Assembly (NCBI GenBank): GCA_024103215.1
Contig: JAGFIY010000127.1
Location: 124,001 to 188,000, forward strand
DNA: 64,000 bases
Direction of reading: 5' to 3'
From: Melioribacteraceae bacterium
GTDB lineage: Bacteria > Bacteroidota > Ignavibacteria > Ignavibacteriales > Melioribacteraceae
Shown here: positions 1 to 9,550 of the stretch, in pieces
Numbering within the stretch: the first letter of the stretch is position 1
Layout: each line of letters begins with the position of its first letter
Made by a program: the position numbers and the translations under genes
Notes under the pieces: generated by a model
Databases searched by the model: none
What the model saw: the letters and a program-made list of their open reading frames with translations, nothing else
Told to the model about the DNA's origin: nothing

Positions 1-197
1 TTTCCAGTACAAATTATCAATAAACCGGTTGCCGCAGGATCGAGAGTTCCGGCATGTCCAACTTTTTTAACATTAGCTGCTTTTCTAATCTTATAAACAA
101 CATTAAATGACGATTTACCTTTTTCCTTATCGACAAGAATTATCTCACCACTTTGGAAATCAACATTATCAAGATTCAGAGTCTTCTTGCTTATCAT
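1..197 (-). CDS. truB: tRNA pseudouridine(55) synthase TruB, N-terminal part (cut by window edge)
   Basis: Converts U55 to pseudouridine in the T-loop of tRNAs. Only the first 65 codons are in the window. Reading from an ATG at 197, the protein starts [10 protein letters not shown] and contains the family motif [14 protein letters not shown], which carries the catalytic Asp. An N-terminal [11 protein letters not shown] segment matches the usual 'IDKPxGxTS' stretch. The start lies inside the end of rbfA (29-base overlap), so the two are probably translationally coupled as the last genes of the rimP-nusA-infB-rbfA-truB operon. Identification rests on the catalytic motif and on gene order; the C-terminal PUA region is outside the window. 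Confidence 0.93.
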   Translation of the reverse strand, partial: MISKKTLNLDNVDFQSGEIILVDKEKGKSSFNVVYKIRKAANVKKVGHAGTLDPAATGLLIICTG

Positions 198-531
198 CTT
201 TGTGAATCTTTTTGAACAAACCTTCCATCTTTTCGACGTAGTCCAAAGTATCGTCAATAAAAAATTTTAAGTCCGGAACGTGTTTAATATTGATTCTTTT
301 AGCAAGAATCGAACGAATAAATCCGCTAAGTTCCTCTATTTTCTCGAGGCAATACTCCCGTTTTTCTTTGTCATAAACCGAAATATAGACTTTAGCAAGC
401 CGCAAATCGGGAGTAACTTTCACATTAGTGATTGTGAGCAAACCAAGCTTAGGATCCTGAATTTTGTGAAGAAAGATAAGACTGATCTCATCTTTTATCA
501 TGCTCGATACTTTATCTAACCTAACCGACAT
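169..531 (-). CDS. rbfA: 30S ribosome-binding factor RbfA
   Basis: A small KH-like protein that binds the 30S subunit and helps mature the 5' end of 16S rRNA; it is needed for cold growth in other bacteria. At 120 residues it is normal for the family. Recognisable parts are the N-terminal [14 protein letters not shown] helix, the strand [20 protein letters not shown] and the C-terminal [21 protein letters not shown]. It starts two bases after the infB stop and its end overlaps the truB start, consistent with one transcript. Confidence 0.95.
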   Translation of the reverse strand: MSVRLDKVSSMIKDEISLIFLHKIQDPKLGLLTITNVKVTPDLRLAKVYISVYDKEKREYCLEKIEELSGFIRSILAKRINIKHVPDLKFFIDDTLDYVEKMEGLFKKIHKDDKQEDSES

Positions 532-533
532 AT

Positions 534-3170
534 TTACGATTCAAGTTTTTTCTTTGTCTCAACAATTTTATATGCTTCAATAATATCGCCAATTTTAATA
601 TCATTATAATTAGCGATTTTTATTCCGCATTCATAACCGGCGTCAACTTCTTTAACATCGTCCTTAAATCTCTTTAAGGTATCGAGCTCGCCTTCATAAA
701 CAGCAACTCCATCTCTAAACAATCGTATTTTACTGTTCCTTGAAATTTTTCCGTCCTGGACGTAACATCCGGCTACGGTACCGGCTCTAGGTACTTTAAA
801 TGTATCACGAACCTCTACTGTTGCAACAACTTCTTCTGAAAGTACCGGAGACAACATTCCTTCGAGCGCAGATTTAACTTCATTTATTGCATCATATATT
901 ACATTATAAAGTCTGATATCAACATGCTCGGCTTCTGCAACTTTTCTTGCGTTCAAATTCGGTCTGACATGGAATCCGATAATAATTGCTTCAGATGCAG
1001 CGGCTAGCAGAACGTCACCTTCAGTGATTGCTCCAACTCCTTTATGTATCACTTTAACAACAACTTCCTTGTTAGAAAGTTTCATAAGCGAGTCTGATAA
1101 TGCTTCAACCGAGCCGTCAACGTCACCTTTAACTACAAGTAGTAATTCTTTTATTCCGCCTTGACTGATCTGATTTGCGATTTCGTCTAGAGTAATCAGT
1201 TTAACTTGGCGGTGAGCTTGCTCTCTGTGAAGCTGCTGACGTTTTAGACTTATTTCTCTCGCTTCCCTTTCGGAATCAACAACAACAAAAGTATCCCCTG
1301 CCTGAGGTGCTCCTTCAAATCCAAGCACAACTGCTGGAGCCGAAGGACCTACTTCATCAATTTTATTGTTACGTTCGTCAAACATTGCACGAACTCTTCC
1401 TTGATAATTTCCGGCAACAAACGGATCACCAACTCTTAAAGTTCCTTTCTGAACTAAAATTGTTGAAGTAACGCCTCTTCCCTTATCAAGCTGAGACTCT
1501 ATTACAATTCCGCGTGCATTTCTATCGGGATTTGCTTTAAGTTCAAGCAATTCGGATTCAAGAATAATCTTTTCAAGAAGTAAGTCGATATTTGTTCCAG
1601 CTTTTGCCGAAATTTCAACACATTGATGTTTACCTCCCCAATCCTCAACCAGAACGTTTCTATCCGCTAATTGTTGTTTAATTTTTTCTATGTTTGCACC
1701 CGGCTTATCGATTTTATTTATCGCAACGATAATCGGCACACCTGCTGCCTGGGAGTGATTTATTGCCTCAACCGTTTGGGGCATAACAGCATCATCAGCA
1801 GCAACAATAAGCACAACTATATCCGTTACCTTTGCACCTCTTGCTCGCATTGCCGTAAAAGCTTCGTGACCGGGAGTATCGAGAAATGTTACATGTTTGT
1901 CCTCGCTTACTTTAACTCGATAAGCTCCGATGTGTTGAGTAATACCACCTGCTTCCCCGGCTACAACATTTTCTTTTCTAATATAATCAAGAAGCGAAGT
2001 TTTTCCATGATCGACGTGACCCATAATTGTAACAACCGGAGAACGAGGAACAAGGGTATCGTCGGGGTCTTTTGTATCCTCAAGAAGATCAACTGAATAC
2101 TCTTCCTGAAATTCGACATCAAAACCGAATTCATCGGCAACAAGCGTAATTGTTTCAACATCAAGTCTTTGATTAATTGAAACCATAATTCCGAGTCCGA
2201 TACATTTTTGAATAACATCACTTACCGGCACATTCATAAGGTTTGCTAATTCATTCACAGCAATAAATTCTGTAACGCGAAGTGTAGTACTATCTCTTTC
2301 AATTTTTTCTTGAAGTTTTTGTTCTTCAATATCATGTTTTTCTTTTCTTTTCTTTTTTCTGGCACTTGCACGGTCGGGAACGCTTGCGCTGTCGATGCTT
2401 AACATAGTACGTTTGATCGCAGCTTCAACTTCTTTTTTATCGACCTCAAGCTTTTTAAGTTTTCTTTTCTTTTTGCTTTTTACATTTTCTTCTTCTTCGC
2501 CTTTGCCTTTTTTCTTTGCCTTCAGAACTTTTTTCTTTTTCTTTTTCGGCAATTCAGCATCTGTATCAGGGACTGCTGTTTTATCCTTTGATTTAGGAGA
2601 TCCTTTGTCTTCAGGTTTACTAAGTTTCGGGGACTTCTTTTTATCAACATCTATTTTGCCGACAACAGTAAGTCCTTTTTTCTTTTTCTCAAGATCGATT
2701 TCCGATTGAGTTCTAAAAGTCTTGTTCTCTTCTTCGGGTTTATTTTGCTCTTTGCTTCCTTCCAGTTCCGTCTGAGCAACCTCTGTCGGCTTTTCGGTTA
2801 CCGTAGTTTCTGTCTTCTCTTCAGACTCAAATTCGTCTTCCTCAGGGCGATCAACTATTTTTTCCTCTTCAGGTTGTTCCTCAATAACATCTTCTTTCTT
2901 TTCGATTTCTTTTGCAATTTCTTCTTCGGATTTTTCGGAACGTTTTTTATTAAACTCGGAAACCTTCCTATAATGCTTTTGAGCACTTTCAATATCCTTT
3001 TTAAAGTGTTCATTCACATCCGAAAGCATCTCATCGGTAAGGACGGACATATGTGATTTTACCTCATGTCCCTTGGAAATTAAAAATTCAACCAACGCCT
3101 CTGAAGCAAGGTTATATTCCGAAGCAAATTTGTAAATTCTTAGTTTTTTCGGCTTAGTTGTTTCGCCCAT
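534..3170 (-). CDS. infB: Translation initiation factor IF-2
   Basis: GTPase that places initiator fMet-tRNA on the 30S subunit and promotes 50S joining. At 878 residues it is a long IF-2 with two IF2_N modules: one at the extreme N-terminus (about 10-60) and one at about 296-345. They are separated by a long, disordered linker of Lys and Glu/Asp blocks. The G domain starts at GHVDHGKT (384-391), followed by DTPGHEAF and NKIDKP; domains II-IV follow. The low-complexity linker explains several spurious reading frames on the opposite strand. It lies between nusA (24 bases upstream) and rbfA (2 bases downstream). Confidence 0.98.
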   Translation of the reverse strand: MGETTKPKKLRIYKFASEYNLASEALVEFLISKGHEVKSHMSVLTDEMLSDVNEHFKKDIESAQKHYRKVSEFNKKRSEKSEEEIAKEIEKKEDVIEEQPEEEKIVDRPEEDEFESEEKTETTVTEKPTEVAQTELEGSKEQNKPEEENKTFRTQSEIDLEKKKKGLTVVGKIDVDKKKSPKLSKPEDKGSPKSKDKTAVPDTDAELPKKKKKKVLKAKKKGKGEEEENVKSKKKRKLKKLEVDKKEVEAAIKRTMLSIDSASVPDRASARKKKRKEKHDIEEQKLQEKIERDSTTLRVTEFIAVNELANLMNVPVSDVIQKCIGLGIMVSINQRLDVETITLVADEFGFDVEFQEEYSVDLLEDTKDPDDTLVPRSPVVTIMGHVDHGKTSLLDYIRKENVVAGEAGGITQHIGAYRVKVSEDKHVTFLDTPGHEAFTAMRARGAKVTDIVVLIVAADDAVMPQTVEAINHSQAAGVPIIVAINKIDKPGANIEKIKQQLADRNVLVEDWGGKHQCVEISAKAGTNIDLLLEKIILESELLELKANPDRNARGIVIESQLDKGRGVTSTILVQKGTLRVGDPFVAGNYQGRVRAMFDERNNKIDEVGPSAPAVVLGFEGAPQAGDTFVVVDSEREAREISLKRQQLHREQAHRQVKLITLDEIANQISQGGIKELLLVVKGDVDGSVEALSDSLMKLSNKEVVVKVIHKGVGAITEGDVLLAAASEAIIIGFHVRPNLNARKVAEAEHVDIRLYNVIYDAINEVKSALEGMLSPVLSEEVVATVEVRDTFKVPRAGTVAGCYVQDGKISRNSKIRLFRDGVAVYEGELDTLKRFKDDVKEVDAGYECGIKIANYNDIKIGDIIEAYKIVETKKKLES

Positions 3171-3194
3171 ATTTTGTTTAACCTATATCTTAAA

Positions 3195-4445
3195 TTAATC
3201 TTCTTCTTCTTCAAATTGAGATTTAATTATATCGATTATCTCTTCTGCTTTTTCTTTATCCAAACCATCAATTGCAGCAAGTTTTTCTACTCCGGCTTGA
3301 AGTACTTCAACCGCGGTATCCAATCTATTGAGAATCAAGAGATCAACAACCTCGGAAGTTAATTCTTCACGCAGTTCAACAAGTTCGATATCGTCTTCGT
3401 ATTCTTCGAACGGTTTTTCTTCTCGAATCACCTCAATATCATAACCGGTTAATTTCATTGCCAATCTAATATTTACGCCGTTTCTTCCCACAATTAAACT
3501 TACTTGATCGCTATCGGCAACAACAGTACATTTTTTTTCTTCCTCGTCAAGTTCGATCTGTTTTAATTTTGCAGGAGCAAGTGCTCGCTGAATGTAAACA
3601 ACCGGATCATCCGAATAGTTGATGACATCTATATTTTCGTTGTTCAACTCGCGAACTATTGCGTGAATTCTAACACCTTTCATTCCAACGCATGCACCCA
3701 CAGCATCAATTCTTGCATCCTGTGACTCGACAGCGACTTTAGCCCTTTCACCAGGTTCACGCGCAATACCCTTTATTTCAATAACTCCGTCATAAATTTC
3801 CGGAATTTCAATCTCGAATAACCTTCTTAAGAAAACATTATCTGCTCTTGATATAATTATTACAGGACCATTTTGAGTTTTTCTTACTTCCTTTACCGCA
3901 GCGCGAATAGTATCTCCCTTTCGGTATCTTTCCCTTGCTATCTGTTCTAATCGCGGCATAAGAAGTTCATTTTTATTGTGGTTGACGAGTACATCATTCT
4001 TCCTAACTTGATAGATATCACCAACAATTATTTCACCAATCATTTCGCTGTATTCGTTATAAATAATATCTTTTTCTATTTCGCGAATTCGCTGATTCAA
4101 ATTTTGTCTGGCGAGATTAATTAATCTTCTTCCGAATGCAGCAAGTTCAATTTTTTCTACATAATCATCGCCAACTTCTAATTCTTCTTCGTTCCCTTTT
4201 GAGTTAACTTCGTCTATACTTATTTCTAACTCGGGATTTTCCACAACTTCAACAATTGTTCTTTCCAAAAAAATTTCAATGTCTCCTTTATCCATATTAA
4301 CCACAACATCATAGTTCGAATCCTGCCCAAATTTTTTCTTTACAAGCAGACCAAATATTTCTTCTATGATGTTTGCCAAAACATCTTTATCAACACTTTT
4401 TTCACGAACCATTTGCGAAAATGATTCAACTATTGCGCTGTTCAT
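3195..4445 (-). CDS. nusA: Transcription termination/antitermination factor NusA
   Basis: RNA polymerase-associated elongation factor that affects pausing, termination and antitermination. At 416 residues it has the N-terminal domain (about 1-125), an S1 domain starting near GEIIVGDIYQV, and two KH domains (the second with IVGRNGVNIRLAMKLTGYDI). A short C-terminal helix-hairpin segment (EKLAAIDGLDKEKAEEII) stands in place of the long acidic repeats of E. coli NusA. The start ATG is preceded by GGAGG about eight bases upstream. It lies 18 bases after rimP. Confidence 0.97.
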   Translation of the reverse strand: MNSAIVESFSQMVREKSVDKDVLANIIEEIFGLLVKKKFGQDSNYDVVVNMDKGDIEIFLERTIVEVVENPELEISIDEVNSKGNEEELEVGDDYVEKIELAAFGRRLINLARQNLNQRIREIEKDIIYNEYSEMIGEIIVGDIYQVRKNDVLVNHNKNELLMPRLEQIARERYRKGDTIRAAVKEVRKTQNGPVIIISRADNVFLRRLFEIEIPEIYDGVIEIKGIAREPGERAKVAVESQDARIDAVGACVGMKGVRIHAIVRELNNENIDVINYSDDPVVYIQRALAPAKLKQIELDEEEKKCTVVADSDQVSLIVGRNGVNIRLAMKLTGYDIEVIREEKPFEEYEDDIELVELREELTSEVVDLLILNRLDTAVEVLQAGVEKLAAIDGLDKEKAEEIIDIIKSQFEEEED

Positions 4446-4463
4446 TTATTGTGCCTCCAAAAG

Positions 4464-4916
4464 TCAAAAACTTATTTTTACTTTAGCTGTAATTATATTT
4501 TCAAAAGGAATCATTTTTAGTTCCTTTTTTGCGGAAAATTCCAAAACACCTTCTATAATTCTTTCAAGTTTTCCTTCGAAAGTTTCTTTTTTATCATCAG
4601 ATTTATAAACCACTTTAAATTGTCTCCCAATGTTTTTGGGAAACTGCTCAATATAGATCAAAGGACGATCGATTCCCGGTGATGAGACATCAAGTCTATA
4701 CTTGCCGTCGAAAATATTTTCCTGTTCAAGGCGTACATTAATTTCTTTGCTTACGTCTCCACAAACCTCGGTTGTTATTCCCTTTTTGTTATCAATAAAA
4801 ACTTCAATAATTTTATTACGGGAATCACCGCGGAGTTCAACATCAATTAGAAGACAATCAAATTTTTCGGCTGCTTCTTTTGAAAATTCTACTATTTTCT
4901 GTTTGTTTTTGTCCAT
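4464..4916 (-). CDS. rimP: Ribosome maturation factor RimP
   Basis: Assembles the 30S subunit with the S12 region. A 150-residue protein starting at MDKNKQKIVEF; a longer in-frame extension to 4979 would run through a terminator hairpin and add a hydrophobic stretch not expected in RimP, so I take the ATG at 4916. Family features seen are EVFIDNKKGITTEVCGDVSKEI and the YRLDVSSPGIDRPL segment. It is the first gene of the rimP-nusA-infB-rbfA-truB run. No Shine-Dalgarno sequence is visible because the region before the start is the U-tract of the upstream hairpin. Confidence 0.93.
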   Translation of the reverse strand: MDKNKQKIVEFSKEAAEKFDCLLIDVELRGDSRNKIIEVFIDNKKGITTEVCGDVSKEINVRLEQENIFDGKYRLDVSSPGIDRPLIYIEQFPKNIGRQFKVVYKSDDKKETFEGKLERIIEGVLEFSAKKELKMIPFENIITAKVKISF

Positions 4917-4920
4917 ACAA

Positions 4921-4946
4921 ATAAAAATCGCCCTAAAAAGGGCGAA
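4921..4946 (-). terminator. Rho-independent terminator after the M14 peptidase gene, touching rimP
   Basis: On the minus strand a perfect 7-base stem TCGCCCT/AGGGCGA (4928-4934 with 4939-4945) with a 4-base loop is followed by TTTTTATTTG. It lies about 60 bases after the peptidase stop. Its U-tract ends only about five bases before the rimP start codon, so it may double as a leader attenuator. Confidence 0.8.
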
Positions 4947-5003
4947 TAAGAATATTAAATTTACGATTATTACTCTCAATAAGCAAATAATGCCTTATTC
5001 AAA

Positions 5004-7697
5004 TTACTTGAGATAAAGCATCTTCCTTGCTTGGAAAAAACTTCCTGCAGAGATTGTATAGTAATAAACTCCCGAGCTCAAATTGTTCGAAATTTCGGCA
5101 AGATTTAGATTTACAATATATTTACCGGCTTCCATTTCTTTGTTGACAATCACAGCAATTTCTTGGCCTAAGGAGTTATATAATTTTAACGAAACAAATC
5201 CTTCTATAGGAATTGCATATTCAACTGTCGTTTCCGGGTTGAATGGGTTCGGATAATTTTGTGAAAGACGGTAATTTTGTGCCAGATAAAAATCTACTTC
5301 CACATCATCTGAAAAAATAAATGTACCGTCATAATCTATTTGTTTCAACCTGTAGTTGTAAATACCGGTAGTATTAATTTTATCGAGATATTCGTAATTG
5401 GAAATTTCAGAGGTTGTTCCTCGTCCTTCAATAAAAGTTAATTTCTGCCATTCGTTTTCTAAACCCGAAATCTTTCTTTCAATTTCAAACCCTTTATTAT
5501 TAGTTTCGGTTGAAGTACGCCAGTTTAACATTATCCCTTCTTCAGTCTGGACTCCGGTAAAATTTGTAAGCTCGACTGGAACAACACCGAGATAGTGAAC
5601 CTTAATATCATCCAAATACCAACCGTCCCGCTGATTAGAATTATCCGATCGAAGTTCAAATTTGATAATTATCTGCTTATTGAGGAAATTATTTAAACTC
5701 ATTTCTTCGTAAACCCACAAGTTTTGGATACCTTCATAAACAGGTGAACCTCCCGGTGTTTGCCGTCCTGCACCGGAAGCAGCAGTTGTATAATTGCCTG
5801 ATAATTGCTGCCAAGTTGAACCACCGTTTGTTGAAACGGAAACAACCCCGCAATCCCAATTTGCTTCAAAACTATACTTTGTTCTGAATGAAAGTACTGG
5901 ATTAGTCAGCCCAGTTAAATCTATTGGATCATTCAGGGTCATTGTTACCGTTGCGTTTTTTGCATAATCGCCATTTTTGCTGTCGGTGAAGGAAGTGGGT
6001 TCGCTGAAAAAGTCGGAAGTTGTTGCTTCCCATTGGTGTTCCACATCAGATTCAATTGTCCACAACGTTTCGGGTCCGTAACTTAAATCTTGAAAAACTA
6101 TAATAGGAGTTCCAATTTGAATTGTAACAATATCACTGCTCAATTCAAAATCACCCGCCTTTATTACCACCTTAAGTTCAAGATCACCACCGACCGGTGC
6201 GTTCGGGGAGGCAGTGACGCTAAAATTCTGGGTCGATTGAACTGCACTTCGCGAAGGTATGGGATCGAAATTGATAACACCCGTATTAACTGTTAAATAT
6301 TGAGATAATGAACTGAGTTCAACTTTAATATTTGATGAAGTAGACAATCCTCTATTGAACAAGGTTATTTGCATATTAAAATTTTCACCGGGATCAACAT
6401 ACTCTTCACTTAACGAGTAGTTAATAAACTCGGGAAATTCACCGGCAACCCAAGCATAAAAGAGATTCGGATAAATATTTTCTTCGGCAAGAGGAATTAT
6501 CTCGGACTGAGAGGGCCAAAAACTGTTTCCGACCTCGGGTGTCATCGCAAAGATTTTTCCGTGTGAAAGGATATCTCCATCATACATAAAATCATCGCTG
6601 TTTCCTCTAGTCGAATATCCTACAGTCTGCTGATCCGTTCCGGTAGTATAACCGTTATATTGAGTCATATCCTGGGCGTATTCTCTAAAAATTGTTGAAT
6701 CTGGAGTTTCCGTTTCAAGCGCGCCGTATGGATAGATCAAGAGGTTGCTGTAAGTATGATAATTTAAACAATTTTTTATTTCACGGGAAGCAATAAAATC
6801 TCTTATTGCAGCAGTTTCCGGTTCTGAAAACGGGTTTGGACCACGATAAGTTTCCGATCCTGTATAAGTACTTGAGCCTCCGTTTGGAGCATCCCAGTAT
6901 TCCATTGGTCCGTAATTTCTATTTAAATCTACCCCATAAGTGCCGTCACCGTTAGTTCTTCTATTTTTTCTCCAAAATCCGCCTCCGCCCGGATTTGTTG
7001 TTTCGTTGTAGTAATAGCCGTCTGGATTAACAACCGGGACAAAATAAATTTCTCGATTATCAACAAGATAAGTAACCTCATCATCGATGCCGTAATTTTC
7101 GAGAAGATAATACATAAAATAAATTAGCAGCATCATACTTTCGGGTTCTCTCGCATGATGAAGTGCTGTATAAAGAACTTCGGGTTCGTTTTCATCTATA
7201 GTTGGATTATCCGAAATTTTTACAGAATAAATTTCTCGATTTTGATGAGTTGTGCCGATAGATACTTTTTCGGTTATTAAATTCGGATAATCTGCAAACA
7301 TTTCATCCAATTCATCCCAAACTTCCGACAATGTTAAGTAACCTCCCATGGAACCATAGCTAAAACCTGAAACTCCATAAATAGACTTTGTCCTATCCAA
7401 CTGCATTTGTTTTTCTTCCTCACTCATCTTAGGAAGAGAATTATAATAATCTATCCAATCTTCAATTAAAATATTGTAAGTGAATCCGGCATTATCTAAA
7501 AGTTTCAGTTCATCCTCACTTACGAAAAAAGAGATTTTTTCCATATCCTTCTCGGCGTGATCAACAGCCAATCCAAGTTCCATTAGTCCCTTAATATCGT
7601 CTATTGAACTAACTTCGACTTCAATCTTCTTATATGTTTGAGCAAAAGCAAAATTAGCAATTATGCAAAAAATAAAAGTTGTAAAAAACAATCGCAT
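5004..7697 (-). CDS. Secreted M14 zinc carboxypeptidase with T9SS sorting tail
   Basis: Extracellular metallocarboxypeptidase-like enzyme, 897 residues. A signal peptide (1-20, ending FAFAQ) is followed by a prodomain-like region and then the M14 catalytic domain. Zinc ligands are H181 and E184 (HAREPE) and H314 (NYHTYSN), with substrate-binding N259-R260 (DLNRNYG) and the general base E388 (TPEVGNSF). All key M14 residues are therefore present. The middle region resembles CARDB/immune-globulin-like repeats. The C-terminus has the type IX secretion tail with LSQNYPNPFNPETT and ends MLYLK. It follows a DUF4870 gene by 11 bases and ends in a terminator. Precise substrate cannot be told. Confidence 0.93.
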   Translation of the reverse strand: MRLFFTTFIFCIIANFAFAQTYKKIEVEVSSIDDIKGLMELGLAVDHAEKDMEKISFFVSEDELKLLDNAGFTYNILIEDWIDYYNSLPKMSEEEKQMQLDRTKSIYGVSGFSYGSMGGYLTLSEVWDELDEMFADYPNLITEKVSIGTTHQNREIYSVKISDNPTIDENEPEVLYTALHHAREPESMMLLIYFMYYLLENYGIDDEVTYLVDNREIYFVPVVNPDGYYYNETTNPGGGGFWRKNRRTNGDGTYGVDLNRNYGPMEYWDAPNGGSSTYTGSETYRGPNPFSEPETAAIRDFIASREIKNCLNYHTYSNLLIYPYGALETETPDSTIFREYAQDMTQYNGYTTGTDQQTVGYSTRGNSDDFMYDGDILSHGKIFAMTPEVGNSFWPSQSEIIPLAEENIYPNLFYAWVAGEFPEFINYSLSEEYVDPGENFNMQITLFNRGLSTSSNIKVELSSLSQYLTVNTGVINFDPIPSRSAVQSTQNFSVTASPNAPVGGDLELKVVIKAGDFELSSDIVTIQIGTPIIVFQDLSYGPETLWTIESDVEHQWEATTSDFFSEPTSFTDSKNGDYAKNATVTMTLNDPIDLTGLTNPVLSFRTKYSFEANWDCGVVSVSTNGGSTWQQLSGNYTTAASGAGRQTPGGSPVYEGIQNLWVYEEMSLNNFLNKQIIIKFELRSDNSNQRDGWYLDDIKVHYLGVVPVELTNFTGVQTEEGIMLNWRTSTETNNKGFEIERKISGLENEWQKLTFIEGRGTTSEISNYEYLDKINTTGIYNYRLKQIDYDGTFIFSDDVEVDFYLAQNYRLSQNYPNPFNPETTVEYAIPIEGFVSLKLYNSLGQEIAVIVNKEMEAGKYIVNLNLAEISNNLSSGVYYYTISAGSFFQARKMLYLK

Positions 7698-7708
7698 AGT
7701 GGATCCTT

Positions 7709-8059
7709 CTATTTAATAAATTGTATTGTCATTGGGTATTTATATTCGATTCCGTCGTTAGCCTTGATTGAAGCAACAACAACAAGAATAAAATCCAGCA
7801 GAAGCAAAGCAACTAAAAGAACGAAACCTATTAATATCAAAACAAGTAAGGCAGAGATAATCACGTAAATTGTTATAGAAATCTGAAAGTTCAGTGACTC
7901 TTTTCCATTTCTATCTATGTATTGCGAATCATCTTTTTTAATCAACCATATTATTAAAGGTCCTAAGATGTTGCCGAATGGAAAAACAAAAAATGCAAAT
8001 GCTGAAAAGTGACACAACATTCCCCAAAGTTTTTCGTCTCTTGTTAATTCCGGGTTCAT
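7709..8059 (-). CDS. DUF4870 (Tic20-like) small membrane protein
   Basis: 116 residues with about three hydrophobic segments (about 15-40, 58-78 and 80-95). It begins TRDEKLWGMLCHFSAFAFF and contains GPLIIWLIKKDDSQYIDRNGKESLNFQ in pieces, which is the DUF4870 signature (W..L.H.....GP...WL.K.....v...gkeaLNFQ). Function is unknown; the fold is Tic20-like. The gene is 11 bases upstream of the secreted carboxypeptidase gene and probably co-transcribed with it. Confidence 0.88.
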   Translation of the reverse strand: MNPELTRDEKLWGMLCHFSAFAFFVFPFGNILGPLIIWLIKKDDSQYIDRNGKESLNFQISITIYVIISALLVLILIGFVLLVALLLLDFILVVVASIKANDGIEYKYPMTIQFIK

Positions 8060-8180
8060 TGTTCCCTCACTTATTTATGAATTATTAAAATAAAAAAATA
8101 TTATCGTTAATTCATATGATAGGCAATTAAAAAGATAACAAGAAAATCAGATCTACCGTCTTATTAATCTGAATATTAGT

Positions 8181-9512
8181 TTAATCATTTGCGAAAATAT
8201 ATTTCTTTGACAATATGGTAAGTAACAATCCTCTGCTGAACATAAATATTGTCATCGCCATCCAGAGTGAATGATTTCCCCAAAGGTCATTGGTTAAATA
8301 ATAAATTGGAAAGAACAAAAATAACGTACTTACAATCATTGAATTACGCATCGGCTTTGTCTGTGTCGCGCCAATGTATATGCCGTCCCAGATGTAACAT
8401 ACAGAGTTTATTATCGGGGCAATTATTGTCCACACAAGAAACGAGCCTGCTAATTCTATTAGAAATAGTTTGTCTGTATAAATTGATAAAATATTGTAAC
8501 CAAAGACTAAGTATATGAACGAATAAATAATACTCAACCCCATTCCCCAGTAAAAAGAATATCTTATAACTTTCTTGAGAAAGACATTATTGCTTTCGCC
8601 AACAGATTTTCCGACAAGACTTTCCGAAGCGAAAGCAAATCCATCTATTCCATAAGAAAGAAGCATCCATAATTGCAACAAGATTGTGTTTGCAGCTAAT
8701 ATATTCTCGCCATATACAGCTGATTCAGCAGTAAAATAGGTGAATGTAAACACAAGTAACAGTGTTCTTAAAAAGATGTCTAAATTTATTTTGAAGAACA
8801 TCGAGATTGCTTCAATATCAAAAATTCGATTTAGTCTTATAAGCATGTTTTTATTATGAAATGACTTGAAGTAGAAAGTAGCAGAAATAATTAAGCCGAT
8901 GTATTGAGCACAAACAGTCCCCAAAGCAACACCGTTGGATTTCATTTCAAATTGGTAAATAAACAACAAATTAAAGCCGATGTTAAGAAGGTTAATTAGA
9001 ATTACAATTATCATTGGAATTCTTGCATTCTGCTTTCCTAAAAACCATCCGTGGAAAACATATATGCTTAATGTTGCTGGTGCGGCGTAGATCCTGATAT
9101 CAAAATACTCGCGAGCAAGAGATTCAACTTCTGCGTTTGAATTGATCAAGTAAAAACTAACATAACCTATGAATTCCTGAAAGGCTATTAAAATTATTGC
9201 CCCACCAAATGCCACACTTAAAGCTCTTAAAAGAACATTAAATGATTCTTGTTCATCAGATCTTCCATGTGCTTGTGCGGTTAAACCCGTGGTTCCCATC
9301 CGTAAAAAACCAAATGCCCAATAAATGAAATTGAAAATCATTGAACCAAGTGCTATAGCACCTAGATAGGAAACTTGATCGAGATGACCGACAACCGCGG
9401 TATCCACTGAACTTAATAGCGGGACAGATATGTTGCTAATAATATTCGGAATCGCAAGTGACAGAATGCTCTTGTTTAACTGCTTACTTTCATCCGAAAA
9501 CTTCTTGAGCAT
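8181..9512 (-). CDS. MATE-family multidrug/toxin exporter (DinF-like)
   Basis: 443 residues with about twelve membrane segments in two repeats. The N-terminus (LAIPNIISNISVPLLSSVDT, AVVGHL) and the FGFLRMGTTGLTAQAHG segment are typical of the DinF branch of MATE cation antiporters. These export organic cations or toxic products using a Na+ or H+ gradient. Substrate cannot be told. It lies 38 bases from the end of the symporter gene, and both are on the minus strand. The 8060-8180 gap downstream shows no clear signal. Confidence 0.9.
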   Translation of the reverse strand: MLKKFSDESKQLNKSILSLAIPNIISNISVPLLSSVDTAVVGHLDQVSYLGAIALGSMIFNFIYWAFGFLRMGTTGLTAQAHGRSDEQESFNVLLRALSVAFGGAIILIAFQEFIGYVSFYLINSNAEVESLAREYFDIRIYAAPATLSIYVFHGWFLGKQNARIPMIIVILINLLNIGFNLLFIYQFEMKSNGVALGTVCAQYIGLIISATFYFKSFHNKNMLIRLNRIFDIEAISMFFKINLDIFLRTLLLVFTFTYFTAESAVYGENILAANTILLQLWMLLSYGIDGFAFASESLVGKSVGESNNVFLKKVIRYSFYWGMGLSIIYSFIYLVFGYNILSIYTDKLFLIELAGSFLVWTIIAPIINSVCYIWDGIYIGATQTKPMRNSMIVSTLFLFFPIYYLTNDLWGNHSLWMAMTIFMFSRGLLLTILSKKYIFAND

Positions 9513-9550
9513 GAAATATTATTAGCTAGTGGTTCATGAATAAATTTGTT

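Noticed and set aside
2395-3056. Phe/Ser-rich frames on the plus strand inside infB
   Set aside because: Complement of the Lys/Glu-rich IF-2 linker.
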